Shown here: positions 38,916 to 40,890 of the stretch, in pieces
Position numbering within the stretch: position 1 is the stretch's first letter
Layout: each line of letters begins with the position of its first letter
NCBI GenBank assembly: GCA_029932985.1
Contig: JAOZPA010000004.1
Coordinates: 1-40,890, forward strand
DNA from: Campylobacterales bacterium
Lineage (GTDB): Bacteria > Campylobacterota > Campylobacteria > Campylobacterales > JAOZPA01
DNA length: 40,890 bases
Direction of reading: 5' to 3'
Program-made: the position numbers and the translations under genes
The notes under the pieces: generated by a model
Databases searched by the model: none
The model's input: the letters and a program-made list of their open reading frames with translations, nothing else
What the model was told of the DNA's origin: nothing

Positions 38916-39944
38916 ATGAAAAATATTATTTTAATATTAATTGCATTGCTTTTAATTTCAGGATGTGGTTTCAAACAACCTAAAATAACTCAAAAAGAGA
39001 AAGAGTTTAAAAGTCCAATACAAAATAAAACATTTTTTACAGATGCTTTTGCTAAATTAGATAAATTAATGAAACTTTTTGAAGCTCCACGAATTAGAAT
39101 CCAAATAAAATCTATTGAAAATAGGACATCCTCCACAAAACTACCTTTCGATATAAGAAATTTTCTAGAAACACCTCTGATTTTATATATTTCAAGCTTT
39201 GATTTAGTGGCTTACGAACCTACTTTTAGAGAAAAAGAGATGGTTATGACAGGACAACGTTCCCAAGGAATTGAAAAATTTTTGCCAGGCTTGGTTATAA
39301 ATGGGGCAATTACCCAATATGATAAAGGGATTTACTCAACAAGAAAAGGTTTAAATACAGATGTAGAGGCGGGAAAAGGTCAAGGTTCTACTACTTTTAT
39401 GGGTGAACTTGATAATAGTGTAGCCCGTTCTCAAATCGCCATTGATTTAAAAGTCTATAAATATTATGATAGAACTTATCTTTTTGGAATTGCTACTCAA
39501 AATAAAATTGAACTACTAAAATATTCAAGAGATGGAAATTTTGGACTATTTCTAAATGGTACAGGTTTAGGCTTAAGTAAAGCTATCACTTTTGAACACA
39601 CAGAAGACCAAGCCCTTAGAATTTTATCAGAATACAGTGTACTTCAACTTCTAGGTAGGCTTTACGCTCTCCCCTACTGGAAATGTACAAAACCAAATCT
39701 ACAAATAGACAACTTCGTAGTCGAAGGAGAGTTAAAAGAATATACTAATTTTAGCATAAAAAAGAAGATAAACAAATTGGAAATTATCCTTAGTGCTTAT
39801 AAAATGACCTCTTTTAAAAAAGATGGAAATATAGATAATCAAGAACTTAAAGAGATAAAAGAAAAATTTAATGTAGAAGATAATGAAATCTTAAGCCCTG
39901 AATTCTATAAAACTCTCTTCATCAATGCACCTTTTTTTAACTAG
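38916..39944 (+). CDS. CsgG/HfaB-like outer-membrane lipoprotein
   Basis: Lipobox LLISGC; FLPGLVINGAITQYDKG ... ARSQIAIDLKVYKYYDRTYLFGIATQNKIELLKY ... EDQALRILSEYSVLQLLGRLYALPYWKC follows the CsgG pattern (G.I..Y, Q.A..LR.V....G.V..S......I.SYE, and C-terminal A.E....YL.). Confidence 0.6.
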   Translation: MKNIILILIALLLISGCGFKQPKITQKEKEFKSPIQNKTFFTDAFAKLDKLMKLFEAPRIRIQIKSIENRTSSTKLPFDIRNFLETPLILYISSFDLVAYEPTFREKEMVMTGQRSQGIEKFLPGLVINGAITQYDKGIYSTRKGLNTDVEAGKGQGSTTFMGELDNSVARSQIAIDLKVYKYYDRTYLFGIATQNKIELLKYSRDGNFGLFLNGTGLGLSKAITFEHTEDQALRILSEYSVLQLLGRLYALPYWKCTKPNLQIDNFVVEGELKEYTNFSIKKKINKLEIILSAYKMTSFKKDGNIDNQELKEIKEKFNVEDNEILSPEFYKTLFINAPFFN

Positions 39945-40216
39945 GCTTATCTTTTAATCTAAAAAATTTTAAAAGTTTGAGATAAATATATTTCCTCCTT
40001 TTTTTTTCCACTATACCATATCTCTTAATATCATCCTCTTCCTAGAATTACCAAAGCCTAAAGCTTTAATCTCTTATTTTTCAATTATTATCTTTTTTTA
40101 TAAATGTTACTAACTAAAACAATCATTAAAACAATATTAAAAACAGAAAGATTAAATATGTTTTTAACTCTTATTTAACTATAATGTTTTTAATATTTGT
40201 TAAAAGGAGATTATAA

Positions 40217-40890
40217 TGAGAAGTATAAAAAAATCAGTTTGTTCTATTTTTTTAACTACAATTTCAATTCTAATGCTTACTGGTTGTGGAGATGATAGCT
40301 CAAATAATGTAGCGGTAGAAGAGGTATCGCAAGAGGAAGTATTAATAGAGAAAAAAGAGATAGTGGGTTATATATATGATAGTGCGGTTGAAGGAATTGA
40401 ATATCGGTGTGGGAAAATTATTGGATTCACTCAAAATAATGGTAAATTTGAGTGTTCATCTCTTCCTTTGACTTTCTATATTGGTAAAATAAATTTAGGT
40501 TCAATTAATAAAATAACAGAGGATAAACTCATATTTCCACAAGATATTGTGGGGGTTCATAGAAAAAATATAAGGGATAAAGAGGTTGTCAGAATTGCTT
40601 TGCTTTTACAATCTTTGGATAAAGACACTAATCCAGAGAATGGAATTGAAATTAGCAAAGATACAAGTGAGAGATTTACTGAAAATATTATTTTAAAAGA
40701 TATTACTTTAGAAAATTTAAAAGTTAAAATAAAATTAATGAATAATCAAATTGTTTTTAAAACTGAAGATGAAGTAATCGCTCATTTGGCTATGAATGTT
40801 GGAGTAAATCCTGATGAAATAATAAAAATTCCTGTAATTAATAATGAAATAGTGATTCCAGTAGTTGAAACTAATGAAACAGTGATTCCA
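40217..40890 (+). CDS. Lipoprotein, truncated by window end (candidate surface protein entering a repeat)
   Basis: ATG 40217 after AAAGGAG; lipobox ILMLTGC; open to the window end: GYIYDSAVEGIEYRCGKIIGFTQNNGKFECSS...IVGVHRKN...VVRIALLLQSLDKDTNPENGIEIS; absent from the ORF track because no stop lies in the window. Confidence 0.75.

Overview
AT-rich chromosomal segment with gene content and order typical of Campylobacterota (Epsilonproteobacteria); the species was not identified. From left to right it carries: a DUF420-like membrane protein and a Nudix hydrolase; rodA, murB and hypA; a complete F1 plus b/b' ATP synthase operon (b', b, delta, alpha, gamma, beta, epsilon); the Tol-Pal operon (tolQ/exbB, tolR/exbD, a TolA-like protein, tolB, pal and a CpoB/YbgF-like protein); an ABC exporter; a lone molybdopterin oxidoreductase; an N-carbamoylputrescine amidase-like gene; miaA; fliO-like and fliN-like genes; mlaE, fmt, a zinc metallopeptidase, lpxD, rsfS, a Uma2-family protein, ftsW and mobB; several small envelope proteins; a histidine kinase plus REC-GGDEF pair; nadK; and a yggS-like gene. 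The last ~5.5 kb (35.4-40.9 kb) is accessory. It encodes an outer-membrane-like protein, two small secreted proteins with ~33-35 aa Asn/Gln/Ser repeats resembling curlin or functional-amyloid repeats, a third secreted orphan, a CsgG/HfaB-like outer-membrane lipoprotein, and the start of a truncated lipoprotein that enters a repeat at the window edge. I interpret this as a candidate divergent curli-like (nucleation-precipitation type) fibre system without recognisable CsgE, CsgF or CsgB; it is the best candidate for a novel system here. Two non-coding signals also stand out: a dispersed word GGTGAGGGG (12 exact copies, 6 per strand) and a family of hairpins (GGTGCGA-n-TCGCACC and GTTCGGC-n-GCYGAAC) between cistrons of the atp and tol-pal operons. 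All homology calls were made by eye from the translations; no database searches were run.
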